Positions 1-12,076 of a stretch of DNA of 64,000 bases are shown here, in pieces. Positions within the stretch are counted from its first letter, which is position 1. Every line of letters begins with the position of its first letter. Below the pieces are notes generated by a model. The model ran no database searches, was not told where the DNA came from, and saw only the letters and a program-made list of their open reading frames with translations. The stretch is taken from positions 10,726,001 through 10,790,000 of the forward strand of contig OZ199840.1 in NCBI GenBank assembly GCA_964304625.1, given 5' to 3'. Source of the DNA: Kudoa neothunni. Taxonomy: Eukaryota; Cnidaria. Position numbers and translations under genes: made by a program.

Positions 1-534
1 AAAATTTCATTACACATACTAATTTATGACATGTTAAATTGCAGTATAGAGCAGTTTTGGTCCTCAACAAATAATTTTACCATTTTAAGTTATTATTTCA
101 TATGAAACATTATACACATTTATTTATTTAATTTTGTCAACCATTAAGAATAAACACACATACAAGCGATATCTATTAAAAAACTACGTAAAATAGACTA
201 ATCACGTGATTTTTACATTGGACTATTTTTTATATTACTTTAATTCTGAATGACTAAAAATTCACTAAGTACTCTCAAATAAATGCAACAATACTTCTCA
301 CTCAATATATATATATATATATAACGTATGTGGTAATATTAGAAAACTGATTAATATTGAATAGTAACTGTATTATTGACAAGAATTATATTTAAAATAT
401 TTGTATAAAATTTTATCCGAAATATAATTATTAAAATTTCTTTTAATAATTTATAAAAAAACAGAAATTTATGGCGCACGCAGCATCAGTTACAAAGATC
501 CCTTCTGAGGGTTTGTGATTGATTGGTTGTGCTA
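1..534. other. AT-rich flank, no gene seen
   Basis: No coding signal was found on either strand. A short (AT)n run lies at about 305-322. The last 100 bases probably hold the promoter and 5' leader of the torsin gene that starts at 535. Confidence 0.5.
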
Positions 535-1747
535 ATGATCGTGTGGCTGTTGTTGGTTTCACACATTCAAATAGTACAACAGGTTGAATTCCTAGCCATT
601 GGCGCCGGTGTAGCGACGATAGCAAGTAAAAAGCCGCTGGTTGTTTAATCGAACTTCTGAGTGGGTGGAAACTTTAGGTCTCGGAAAAATACCTTATTGC
701 ATATATAATGAATGCTGTAACGATAAATGGATCAATAAGACAGTGGATTTAAAGGATTTATCGGCTTATATTTACGGACAAGATCACATTCTAAAATTAG
801 CTCACAATTCTATTCAGCGGCATGTAACCAACCAATATCCAACCAAACCGTTGGTAATTGTATTGAGTGGGCCGCCAGGCACCGGGAAAAATTATTTTTC
901 CGAACTTGTTGCTAAGCGACTTTTCTATCGTGGAACTCTCAGCAAGTGAGACTCTCCTATTATGTTTATAGATTGATTGGTGCGACTATCTGTAAATATG
1001 GCGATTAGATACGTGAAAATAGTTATTGGAACGCAACATTTTATCAGAGAACGAACCAAAGAAGAATATCAGAAAATGCTCGCTGCCACAATTAAAAATG
1101 TGGTTAGCAAATGCCCAAAAAGGACATTATTTATTTTCGATGAGATAGATAAATTTCCTGAAGGTGTTACCGACATATTGAAACCATATTTTGATCGTTA
1201 CGAGAAAATAGATGGCATTGATTTTAGGTAGGTTATTGTTTGCTATGGGAAAGAACAATTTATTGATTTAGACATTCAATTTTTATGCTCATCGGTAACA
1301 AGGGACAAAATGAGATCAGCCAATTTGTGTATAAAAATTTTCAAAATGGTATCGATCGTTCCCAAATACCACAATACCAACTTGAACACATTGTCAAATC
1401 GGTTATCTACTACAATCCATCTAACACCACTGATTTAGGTGGGATTTTTTCCGTGCATTCTAACATTTTACTCGCTATATATAGGTATGTATCATAGTAG
1501 ACTCATTGAAAATAGCTTGATTGACATATTTTTACCTTTTTATCCTCTGGAAAGACGTCATTTGTTGAGATGTATCGAGTGGGAATTATCCCAACTCAAA
1601 CTATCTCAAGCACATATCTCAATTGATTTGGAGGAATGCGCTGGAAAAATTATGAGATACATTGAATTTTATCCTGAAGACAATCCTATTTTTTCATTAG
1701 ATGGATGTAAAAAAATAAATTTTCTCACAAATACTTTCTGTTACTAA
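535..1747 (+). CDS. Torsin-family AAA+ ATPase, five exons
   Basis: Exons by GT...AG and frame: 535-625, 678-945, 1009-1227, 1272-1438, 1485-1747 (335 aa; torsins are about 330). Torsins are ER/nuclear-envelope AAA+ ATPases switched on by LAP1/LULL1-type cofactors. The N-terminus is a hydrophobic signal/anchor (MIVWLLLVSH...) followed by a second hydrophobic stretch, as in torsin-1A. The torsin NECCNDKW block follows at about 41-48. Walker A is GPPGTGKN (95-102), with the torsin-typical Asn where other AAA+ proteins have Thr/Ser. Walker B is LFIFDEID, sensor 1 is in LIGNKG, and the C-terminal GCKK matches the torsin redox-sensitive sensor-2 motif. ATG 535 is chosen because upstream frames are closed and it supplies the signal peptide. 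All introns are 44-63 nt. The open frame through all exons argues for a functional gene. The seen motifs define the family; the exact paralogue is not assigned. Confidence 0.93.
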
Positions 1748-2088
1748 TATATATTTCAACTTGTACAGCGTTCGAATTATTGTTTCTATTCTCCATATCT
1801 GTTATCTTTATATCTATCTATCTATCTATGTATGTATCTATGTATATGGAGACATATAAATATCAATATATTTAATCTATAGACTATTTTAATGTGTAAT
1901 AATATTGTGTTTTGATTTTCGTCTTCGTTTCTCGCAATAAATATCACTTTGGGTTGAAATAAGGTGTCATATATGTCACTGTGGGGATTTGAATAGAGAA
2001 AAGAGGTTGCTATTGAGTGTCTGTTTACTATTGTTGAATTTGATTGGAAACGTTTCCTTTGTGAGCGAAAGTTGCATCAACCTAACTA
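1748..2088. other. Intergenic; torsin 3' end and microsatellite
   Basis: A degenerate TATC/TATG microsatellite lies at about 1810-1855. An AATAAA at 1936-1941 is a plausible polyadenylation signal for the torsin gene. The remainder is probably the promoter of the next gene. Confidence 0.45.
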
Positions 2089-2977
2089 ATGCTGTATCGT
2101 TTTAGTATTTTTCTTGTGATATTTTTTATTTTTCACCTCAGCAATGGTGCTAAATGTATCGAGGAACCCGAAGATAAAGGTAATCATTTGTATTCATTTA
2201 TGTGGCTGAGTTTGTGTTTTTATTAAAGACAATATACGTAATCTGGTCACATCTCTTATTAAAACTGGTATTCATCAGTCTGTGCTAAAATCAACCTACA
2301 AAATACGAGAGAAACTTAAGAATGCCCTCTCGTTTGTAGAGTCAGCCATTGAACATGCTTTAAATTGCACCAATTGTATTGATAACTTTCTTGGAGTTGG
2401 AGATAAAAACAAGGGAAAGGAAGAAATATGCGAGGGCGAAGATTGCGAAAAGGACATCGATAACATAAGAGAAGATGTTGCAGATCTTCCGGTTTTGTCC
2501 AGAATTGTTTCCATCCGAAATTTGACTAAAGAAAATAAACCAAAGTCTAAACATCAGAAAAAACCAAAGAAACACCACCTGAAAAGTGTTAAACCAAAGA
2601 AAGAAAACGATGTACCACCCCCAAATCAACCTCAGACAAATAGGACCCCTCCACCAGCCAGCACAGCCGCACCTATGTCACCTCAAAATGTTCCTCCTAC
2701 CCTGGATAGTTATGCTGGATCTGATGGTCAGTGTCTTCCTCCTTGTTCGCCCGTTTGTGCACCTAAATGTAGTTATCAATGTTGCCAAACCAATACTCTC
2801 CCATCTACCCAACCTCAAAATATGATGAACCCAACCATGGGCAGTCAAAATACTTGTCCTCCTAGTTGTATGAATCAGTGTTCGAGTTTTTGCCCGCAAC
2901 AATGCTGCAGGTCGAAAATTCGTCTTCCACCAAAAAGTCCCTTCCATGCCAGTAGAACAATGATAGATCATCCTTAA
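2089..2977 (+). CDS. Secreted protein with two minicollagen-type cysteine-rich domains
   Basis: Two exons, 2089-2179 and 2229-2977 (intron 49 nt), give 279 aa. ATG 2089 begins a clear signal peptide (MLYRFSIFLVIFFIFHLSNG). An N-terminal region has four cysteines in CTNC and CEGEDC contexts. A Lys/His-rich stretch (about 105-135) and a Pro-rich stretch (about 140-180) follow. Two C-terminal domains then fit C-x3-C-x3-C-x3-C-x3-CC exactly: CLPPCSPVCAPKCSYQCC (aa 199-216) and CPPSCMNQCSSFCPQQCC (aa 240-257). In cnidarians this pattern is the minicollagen CRD, which reshuffles its disulfides to harden the nematocyst wall. In myxozoans minicollagens occur in polar capsules. Unlike classical minicollagens there is no Gly-X-Y collagen tract, and both CRDs sit at the same end. 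Capsule localisation is inferred. AATAAA at 3212-3217 may end the transcript. Confidence 0.88.
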
Positions 2978-4560
2978 GAACATTCAAAATCTGTGTTTCA
3001 AAATACTGTTTGTGACTGTTGGATTGGTTTAGTTTATTTACTATCTATAAGATTGAATTTTTCCGTCTGTTTTGATAATACTTATTAATGTTAATTAATT
3101 TTGCATATTTTAGCTGTTTTTCTACTTCTACTAAACAATTCAGTTGTTTCATTCTTATTTAATATATTTATTTTTAGTTTATAAGTTTTTTTGTCTAAAG
3201 TTGGAATTTTAAATAAACACCTCAGTTTGAAATTAATTTATTCTAGTCACAATTATCGTTTCTTAAAAATATACATGATTTTAAATGCTCGAAAAACAAA
3301 AAGTAAAATTTTAAATAATATTAATTATTCGAATGACTTAATAGAGCATGTATTTTTGGCATGAATAAATAAATATACACTGGATCTTTGTGGTAATGGA
3401 TTATCAGTTGTAATAAATCATTTGGGATATCAAAATAAACGATCAAATAAATTACTTATATTAATCTTGCATCGTTATAATTAAAGAGACATTTTAAATG
3501 TTAAATTATGCGACAATTAAAGCCACATTTCGCATAGCGAACTTGAGTATGTCTTCCACACATTGTATAGCTAGCTTTCTTTGATTTAACTCCTGGAAAT
3601 TCTCGATATTAGGTGTTATCCAATAAGACAATTTTTTATACTCGCAGTTGTTATATTTTACAAATGAAAGCCACATGTAATTTTAGATAGGCCGCATGTT
3701 GTGATTGTTTTAAACCCATTATTTGTGTGTTGCTGAGCATGCACCGCTTAACACTAAGTATACCTTTAAAAGAAATCACCTGTTTTATTCAAAAATTTCT
3801 TCAAAATCCATCTTGTTATAATGTCTATCAAATTTAATGAATGATAACTTTATTGTAATCTTAATGTCTTCTTTCAAATTCATATATTTAGGTATTAATT
3901 CAAATCTTCATTAAATGAACATATTTGAGATTTAAGAGATGTTAAAATCGTTTTCCAATAACATCTAAGCTTCGGTGTCCCAATGATTCCATATAATATA
4001 AGAAATGCGACATATTCGTCGATTTAAATGAAATCAATTCTGAAAAATGCACCGCCTTAAGTAAGATAACTATTCTTATCCGCTAGGGACACATTTTGTA
4101 AGGATTAACAGAAATGTTACTCATGTTCGTTCGGTTCATTCTCCTAGATTATTTGAATCTTATCTCGTCTCTTTTGTATTGAATGAGTAAATATTTTTCT
4201 TCAGAAAAAGGGGAGGATAAATTGTAAGTTCAAATGAACCATTAATACATCAAATTTTTAGAGGGAAATATTTTAACAAATATTTTTTGAGATTGAAATA
4301 GTGGAATTTTAGAAACTAAAATATTCTTCGAAACGTTGAATAAATCATGAATCTTAAAGTCCATTTGGATTTAGATTTTTATTTTATTTGGCGCTAATTT
4401 TTTCACGCACAAAACCTAACTGGCTGCAATGATGGAGCACCGATTGGAATCAAAAAATTCCTAGAGTAGTTTAAGTAGAGCGTGTAATTTTCGACATATT
4501 ATCTCATCGAGATTCAATATTAATCTATCAATAAACAAATTAAACTTAATTGTGATGACT
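2978..4560. other. Long AT-rich intergenic stretch
   Basis: Beyond the probable 3' end of the minicollagen-domain gene (to about 3230) no gene, RNA or recognisable element was found. Reading frames are short and closed on both strands. Confidence 0.5.
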
Positions 4561-4603
4561 TCTCTCTCCTTAAAATTCCATTCAGAAAGAGTTTAATCTT
4601 GAG

Positions 4604-4842
4604 ACAATATTATTGAAGTTTTATCACCTTGGAACGTTGATGATATCAATTCGAATACACTTGAAGAAGTCATTTCATTCCCACATTCAACAAACTTTGA
4701 AAGTTTGTTAATTGGATTCAATGTTTCGACAATGACTTTAAAATATATAAAGAATTATTTAAGTGAAGAAACGGTTAGATCAATTTCATTAGCGATTTTA
4801 GAAGAAAACTTTGACGTTATTTATCAACCAAGAAGTCAATAA
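4604..4842 (+). pseudogene. Orphan exon-like open stretch, unrecognised
   Basis: An open frame of about 79 codons runs from an AG at 4602-4603 to TAA at 4840-4842. Its composition looks protein-like (SFPHSTNFESLL, LKYIKNYLSEETVR) and unlike the AT-rich surroundings. It has no start codon near its 5' end, so it would have to be a terminal exon or a decayed gene fragment. No upstream partner exon was found. The family is not recognised and the call is tentative. Confidence 0.3.
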
Positions 4843-4889
4843 CAGCAGGGATATAATTCAATATTTCATTAACACAAATATAGAGACAC

Positions 4890-5885
4890 TATATCATCTG
4901 TAATCATTTACACGGGGTATTTCTTTTAAATATTCAATATCATGTTTTGCTATATGATGCATAAAAACCTTCCTAGCACATCTGTTCTTTGAAACAAGTG
5001 CCGAAAACTTCATGCAAACAAATCTTACTTGAGAAAATATGTCTTTGATAGTTTTTGAATTGAAAGATGAATCAAATCGAAGAAACAAGGAACTTTTATG
5101 ACATTTGAATGTAACAATGAAATATTTTTGTAATATTTTGTCATTACTTGAGAAATAATCATTGAGTTGCAGTCATGTAAAATTGTGGAATCCAACATTA
5201 AGATCCTTTTTTATCCAACGAGTGATCATAGAAGCACATTAAAGTATGAAACGTTGTCCGATTTTCGAAATCCGGAGTCTCGTCAATCATTAATGAAGAC
5301 CGCACATTGCTCAATATAAGCGTCAATGCTTCAACATATTTGTCAAATAATAGTCTACCATCAGGTAAAGATAGCGTGATAGGACAGTGTTTTGTAATAT
5401 AGTTACGCAGGGGAGTATGCTTCGCAATGGATTTAAAAGATAGTCCATCATAAATTACCAACGAAATTAAATCGATTTCCATTTCATCATTGCTTCGATC
5501 TCTGTAAAAAGAATTAGGTAACGGAGACGTATGTTTTCACAAATTAATCAATGAATCATATTTTTTTGAAACTGAATGCTCCTGTATTCTATTCTGTTGT
5601 GCTGGTGGGTTAATTTTTACAGTATTTGCACACCAAAACATTGTCAATTATTCTAAGAAACGATCATTCGTCCAAAAAACTAAACAATTGTCATCTTTTT
5701 CTCGCCATATGTTTAAATGTCGCGAAAACTGATAAGTTCCGAAGAAAATAAACGTTGATTTTTTTATAAATTCGACGAAAATCTATTTTAATCGAAAATA
5801 CATGCTCTACGTAAAAGGTACGATAAAGATTGGTCAAGAGTGCAAGCAAGTATAAGAAACTAAGAAAAAAAATTTCAGCCATAAA
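4890..5885 (-). mobile_element. hAT-family DNA transposon relic (CGGBP1-like BED finger)
   Basis: Minus-strand pieces match the better copy at 52.9-54.6 kb. The block SLVIYDGLSF...LPDGRLL (within 5198-5482) parallels SMVVYDDLPL...LPNGRAL there. The run MIDETPDFENRTTFHTL is the conserved hAT 'IIDESPNLRNRT' region. The piece at 4894-5088 (VCMKFSALVSKN) parallels HFCMKFYAFLSKN. Around 5570-5640 a degraded zinc finger (VCKYC) remains in another frame. Several frame breaks and stops make it non-functional, and the C-terminal part is missing. The 5' leader (about 5740-5885) also aligns with the other copy. Confidence 0.75.
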
Positions 5886-6594
5886 ATCGTACTTTATTCC
5901 TCTAACTACTATCTACTATACTGGTAATTATACAAACAAGTATAACTTTAAGCAGTGTATAGACAAATTTCGTGGTTTTAATCTGTTAATTGTAAATATT
6001 TGGCGCCACATATAATACTTTAACTGATTATCGTAATCATATCAATGAATGGAGGAGAATTGTGCTGTAGTTAGGGAAAGTTTCTACAATGATGAAGTGT
6101 TATTTAGTTTTCATGACGGTTTATCATTCGGATAATTTGGTTTCGGTGCACTCATTACAATCCCCATGAGCATTAATCGAGCACCGTTATTTGTGTGTTT
6201 CTTGAACACAAAATATTCTTCGTAATGACATCGAACGCTTAACGATGAGTGTAACCAAGTCCACCTCATTCGATTAATATAAACCTAATTATTTTTTGGA
6301 TTGTACAAGATATTTAATTTGGGAGAATTTGAAGTGTATTAATACTCAAATAAACTATTAATCAACCTGCCGTACAAAATACAGCTATAAATTGTAAAAA
6401 TCGTTTATTGACGTAGCTATTAAATGTTAGAAAAGATCATTTATAGTATTTAAAACGTAATTATAATGTTGAACAAGATGTTAAATGGCGCCACAATAAT
6501 AAACATTCAATTAAAATACGCGTGGGTTAGATTATTCACTGATCGTTTTGTGAAGTGAACGTATTTTTACAAAAACAGATTTTGTTTCAGTTAA
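5886..6594. other. Intergenic, nothing recognised
   Basis: AT-rich sequence with no supported gene. The final part is probably the promoter of the gene at 6595. Confidence 0.45.
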
Positions 6595-8178
6595 ATGTCT
6601 ACAAAACCAACTTTAAGCAAGAATCGTTTCAAATCTTTGCGTGTTCCTTGGAAGAAGAACCTTAACAAAATTCTCCGAAAATCTGATATGGATAACGTAG
6701 ACGAACGCCAAAGTGTCATTTTGGATTTGAAAAGAGACAATCAACTGTTAGCTGATGACATAATGAATGATAAAAATAAGATTCAATATTTTATGGACGG
6801 TACCTTCGGAGTTGACACCTACAAAAAGATTGTTGATGATTATCATCGTGGATGTAATGTGGGATTGAACCAAAGTGATGATGTATTGAGCAGGTCGCTT
6901 CAGAGGGGTAATAGTTTAACTTTTTATTCAAAATCATTGAACTTTATTTGGGGGTAGGAGAGTTGGTCAACCTACAAAAGTGTACAATGAGGAAACAACT
7001 TCCCAATGAAAATGACGCTAATTACATTCAGTATCAACTAGCTATCAATAGACAATACACTGAAAACAATTTATTAGTTGAGAGTATTTTTAGTGCGAGA
7101 TTAGTGTGGTGTTTCTACATATTTAGGCGCAAAACACAATCAACACCCTTCATCCACAAACCGGGACCAATTGTGTTTATCCAATAGTGAGCGTACTCAT
7201 GATACTCAAATGTAAGTTGATTTATTTGTCTGTTGAATTAATCTGTTAAAGATTTAACAAGGAAGAACTTAAAACATGGAATGATACTTTGGAAGATTTA
7301 AAAAATCAATTGCAAATGCAATACGAAGATGAATTCGATGAGGTAGTCCTCCAAGCAGTCCATTTTTTTCAACGTTTCTAGGGGAGTGATTGTTACGATG
7401 AATTTTCTTCTCCATGCTTGGAAGATAACGATGATGAAAATAATAGTATCAAATTAAAATGATAACACCATTGTAGTAGTTTTTCATGATAGGTTATCAT
7501 TCGGTTCCCCCTCAAGAGAACCACTCTCCAAACAAAGAAATTCGAAACAACGATGATTGTATTCAGATATACCAAACTCATCCTCAGTATTTTCATTTTA
7601 TGTGTCACTCATTCTAGTCTACTTTTCTCACAGAACTATCACTGTAAATTGGAATAATTGCAACATGTGTCCCAATGGTGAGGATTATTATCCTGACCCA
7701 GCCGATAGTTCACAATCATTTAATCGTACTTTAAAAGTAATTACATTTTAAAAATTAAACCAAAATTAATTTAATTGTTACATAGAATATTTTATGTGAC
7801 GATGACTCGAAATTGAAAAATGATATAAATGTTGGATTATCGTTTACAGAGGATAAAAATGGGAGGGTTTATTTCACTAACCATGTCCTCCCGGAAATGG
7901 CTCAGTGCAAGAAACCCACTAAAATAAGACTTTCAACTGACTCATCACATTCAAACCCACTAAATTCGTCCCACGGAAAATTTGAAACCTCATCGCTAAA
8001 TAAATGTCCTTATGACGAGCAAAAAATGCTTCGGCAAGAATTACACCGTGTACATGGTGAGATTAATCAACTGAAAAGTTTGTGTTCGACGTTCGCTGAA
8101 AATATGGCTAGTATTTCGAATTTTCAGGAAGAAATCAAAATGTTATTTGAGAAAAAGTTCTCCGATCCTCATAAATAA
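6595..8178 (+). CDS. Unrecognised hydrophilic, partly coiled-coil protein, eight exons
   Basis: GT...AG splicing of 6595-6907, 6958-7083, 7127-7211, 7252-7342, 7382-7445, 7493-7601, 7634-7736 and 7786-8178 gives one unbroken frame of 427 aa from ATG 6595. That is strong evidence for a real gene although none of it is recognised. The N-terminal 40 residues are basic (KNRFKSLRVPWKKNLNK). A charged segment follows with heptad-like runs (EELKTWNDTLEDLKNQLQMQ). The middle is acidic, Ser/Asn-rich and probably disordered, with a conserved-looking NCNMCPNGEDYYPDP patch. The C-terminus has another predicted coiled coil (MLRQELHRVHGEINQLKSL). No signal peptide or membrane segment is seen. A cytoplasmic or cytoskeletal scaffold role would be a guess. 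The 32-nt intron 7602-7633 is the least certain splice. Confidence 0.72.
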
Positions 8179-9390
8179 TAAAAAAATATTTGTAACCCTC
8201 TGTTAATATTGAATGTTTGCTGAAGTTGTTTCTATTTGCATTCAAACGCCAATATATTCGTAATACTTAAGCGCATTTGTTGCCTATGTATAAAATAGAC
8301 ATTTTTCTTATCTTATTTTTGGAAAATAAAACCCGGTATTATATTAATTTTACCCAAGAAATATCAACTAGATTTTATATTTCTGATATGAAGTCAAAGG
8401 GATTACACTCATATGTGACTACGTGAAAAAATAATGTGGATAAAGTTTTTTTATAGCTAACAATTGTTGTTATCTTTATAATAACTGTAATCATCGGTTA
8501 TTGTTGTAACTAAAACCTATTAGTCAAGGTCTTGTCGAATAATCACTCCCGAAGTAATCTGAAGCAACACTAAATCTTGTTTAAAAAACCCACTAAAATA
8601 TTGATCTTATCTTTCTTATATCTTATCTTATATTCAAGTAATTTCGAAAATATTCAATTAATTGATTATTTATGATTTAATTGAATTTTTTTATTTGGGA
8701 TGATTCTAAAATAAATTTATGTGTATCTCAAAAAAATTTCCACGAAATATTTAAACAACTCAATTTATTGCGCCAAAAACATGTTTGAGTATATTTTTTC
8801 CCACATAAATTTTCTATTCGTAATTTATTGTTTTTGAGTAAATTAAAGATTTAAAAAAATTAAGACAATGAGATTTTGTTAATGTTTTTTATTATTCTGA
8901 TTAAGTCATTCTTCATTGTATCCTTTACCTACAACAACACTTCAGTTTACAGTAGGTCTGACTAATCTACGGCTAGCTCTGTCCTCTTATGACTCTAATG
9001 CGTTTGACCACGCGGAGTTGTATCGGTTCGTTTAAAGACAATTAACACATCATTTTAGTAGATAAATGTTGATTACAACTCGTTGTTTAATTCCTTACGA
9101 TGTGTTTATTTAATTTTAATTATAATGAATGAGAAAACGACGCCATAATATAGAAGGATTTTAAATGAAAAAAATACGAATCGATATGGTACATGTTCAA
9201 AATTTAACTAATTTCCATGTTTCAGATACTTTAAAATTTTTAATTATTTAAAGTCATAAGTTAATTTAATTTTATAAAGTACATGAGGTCTACTTTACTC
9301 CCGAATGATATTAATTTGTCCGTAAAATCGATTCAAATATATAGATTAAACTAAAATTTGTGTAATTTTATCAAATTATTATTTAATATA
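8179..9390. other. Intergenic, nothing recognised
   Basis: AT-rich with a short CTTAT-type repeat near 8605-8635. No gene or RNA could be supported. Confidence 0.45.
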
Positions 9391-9430
9391 TACAGTTGAA
9401 CCACATATAACCGAAAATCACGCTATCCGA
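9391..9430 (+). repeat. pogo/Tigger-like terminal repeat, left-type
   Basis: TACAGTTGAACCACATATAA followed by CCGAAAATC has the TA-CAGT start and GAACC...CCGAA layout typical of pogo/Tigger element ends. No transposase remains beside it. A possible opposing end lies at 10190-10228. Confidence 0.4.
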
Positions 9431-10189
9431 GCAAATCTTTAAAATATATTTGAAAATGATATAGATTCAAAATAAAAAAAATTCGCTTAACCGAAACAAC
9501 TTAACGTAATTAATATAGTATTTTATGTTCAAAATGTAACCATGCTAATAATGAACATATAAATGTTGGGTAAAAACAAATTCCCTTATATCTTTTCATT
9601 AGTACGATAATGTGAAAAATGGAATTTATGGGATTGTTTAATCACAAGCTGGCAATGACTTCATAAGACCAACTTATCTACGGAATTGGCCTGATTCAAA
9701 AATGTTCACACATCTGTTTTGTCCCATAATACCTTCACTTTTAGGTCTTATTGAGTCGTAACAATCATTAATCATATATTAAATTGTTGGAATAAGGCAT
9801 ATCATAGTTAAAGAAGAAATTCATCGACAAACTATTGTGATAATCAATAATTATTATAAAACTTAATCTCCAATAATATGGCCACAAGCGACCTCATATT
9901 ATCTTGTAAATTGTTGTTAAACCTAACATATGATGCCTATGGTTACTCGCTTCAAACTCAACGGTAAGGGAAGTGCAGAAGACGGAACTTTATGTCAAAT
10001 TAAAATTTTAATATGCATTGATTTTTTAAGTTGTATTTATTTTCCGAATATCTATAGTAGATAATCTATTTTTCGTACCTTTGAAATAAACTTTTATTAA
10101 ATAATTTTTTTAGAATTCGTATTCATATTTAATATTACCAAAATATTTCCTATTATCCTTTCTGTTTTTACACGAATAAAATCACGAGA
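9431..10189. other. AT-rich sequence, nothing recognised
   Basis: No coding or RNA signal was seen between the two pogo-like termini. Confidence 0.4.
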
Positions 10190-10228
10190 AGTTGGAAAGT
10201 ACGACGAATCGGTTACCTACTGTATTAC
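10190..10228 (-). repeat. pogo/Tc1-like terminal repeat, right-type
   Basis: The reverse complement starts TACAGTAGGTAACCGATTCG and then reads TCGTACTTTCC. It shares the CAGTrGGyAACCGA core with the ends of the 12.1-12.8 kb MITE and with the sequence at 27.41 kb. Confidence 0.45.
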
Positions 10229-10890
10229 GATGGTGCAATATTTCCAGTCTATTTTCCCTTCAATAAATATGGAATGATATTAAATTTGCAAAGAAAATGA
10301 CTTTCTATATTTAATTATGTTTATTTTTACTTTACTATAATACACATATGTTGTACTATAATAGGGATTAACAATATGCTATATAATTTGTGGTCCTTTG
10401 GCAACAACTCATAATGTACCGATGTGGACCCGCCACCCGAAAGTGTACCAACCACGATTCTAATACTACTTAAATAAGTAGATTTTTTGCGATTATTACG
10501 AAAATGACCGAATGGAATTATATATAGGATTAGTTAACGAAATCATTCATAATTTTCATATTAATCTATCGATAAATTTTTTTTAAAAATGTATCTATTG
10601 TCTTTACGGATTTTTCAATTACAGGGCAACCTCGGAGTTTGAACACATATAGAAGGAGTATTCAGAACAAATAAAGTTGGAGCAAAAAACAGAGAAGAAA
10701 ATAAATTTTAGAAGAAGAGTCGCTCAATCAAATTGCGCCAATGTCATCGAAAGAGAAACCTTTACAATCTATCATATTACAACCAACAAATATTTATCCT
10801 ATATTCCATTTTTATTATATTTAATATTTATTTAATATTTTATAAATTAAAGGTATGCACATTTTTTTCATAAATAAGAATAAAAATAGT

Positions 10891-11004
10891 TATTTATTTG
10901 AGTGAGGTAATGGATTGAACTAATTTTCTTTATTTTGCATGGGAACAAATTATTCGGTGTTCGAGCACACTTCTAGAACGGATTATGGTCCAAGTTCGAG
11001 GGGA
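10891..11004 (-). repeat. Dispersed repeat R1, copy a
   Basis: The reverse complement of this segment aligns with 33596-33712 over about 110 bp, including GACCATAATCCG, TCTAGAAGTGTG and TCCCATG blocks. About 70-75% identity marks an old dispersed repeat of unknown class. Confidence 0.6.
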
Positions 11005-12076
11005 GGTTGAACTGTACATTGATTGAAAAAAATGTGGACTGTTTTTAAACCCTTAGCCCTTTAGAGGATGTATTACAGCGTTTTACGATGTGTGGCATGA
11101 GAAAATTTTGATATAACGTGGAAAATCCTGTGTGTTGGAGTGTTGGTATTACACGGAAAATGATGAGATAATTGACAGTATGATGTATTTTGAAGTCAAT
11201 ATCACGATTTTCGATAGCGCTCATTTTTAAGTGACGATTAACATCATAAAACATATAAAAAATTAATAATAAGATTTAACGCGTCCTTCGCTCGAATAGA
11301 ATCATTAAGGTATGACTCTCAAAGTTGTCTCATTTAGAATCGCATATCCCTTTTTATATTAAATCTAAACTAATAAAGATTATGTTTGTATTTATATTAT
11401 TTATTTTCGGTTCATTAGTCCCGTGTACACGAAAATCTTTCCTAATGAAGGTTGGATTACCACGAGTTTCATTTGAAATTGTTTTTGACTGTATGAAGAA
11501 CTAAAGATGTTACTTTTTAAGGTGACTCGATAAATTAAGTTAGATCTGATCAAATTCTTTTTAATTTTAATGGGGAAAATGTATTTATTAGTAGTCTTCA
11601 AATTTTAATGTGATAGGGAGCTTTATCTATTATTATAAACAGTTTAAATTAAAAAATCAATAATTATGAAAAACGATGGGAAACACTAATACTAATATAT
11701 TGGATTTATTAGCTCTGATTTTTAATCAGCATAAGCTTAGTTGATTTGATGCTAGAAATTTAAAATGAGGAATCAATAATCACTGTTCCTCGAATGTTTG
11801 TTAGCAGCATATAAAGTATTTCACAAAAATAATCACCCATATTCGAATGTTGGTTAGTAACAAAATAATACAAAGTTTAAAACTCTTCAATACATACCTT
11901 ATTAGCATCAATATAAATTGAGTATGGATAGATCAATAAACTACGAATTTTGTATTCGAGAAAATCGTAATTTTTTATTACAACCGGGAATATAGCCAAT
12001 ATCTTGATTTTTTTCTATTCTACAGTAGAATAGGGGGTGATTCTTAATTCCATTGAGGCCTTAAAAACGAAGTATA
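11005..12076. other. AT-rich sequence, nothing recognised
   Basis: The open frames here at 11045-11254 and 11401-11601 (minus) have no recognisable family features and no splice partners. Confidence 0.4.

Noticed and set aside
2678-2983. 101-codon minus-strand frame over the minicollagen-domain gene
   Set aside because: Shadow of the spliced plus-strand gene, with no family features.
11045-11254. Minus-strand 69-codon frame near repeat R1
   Set aside because: Possible transposase text but no family motif could be named.
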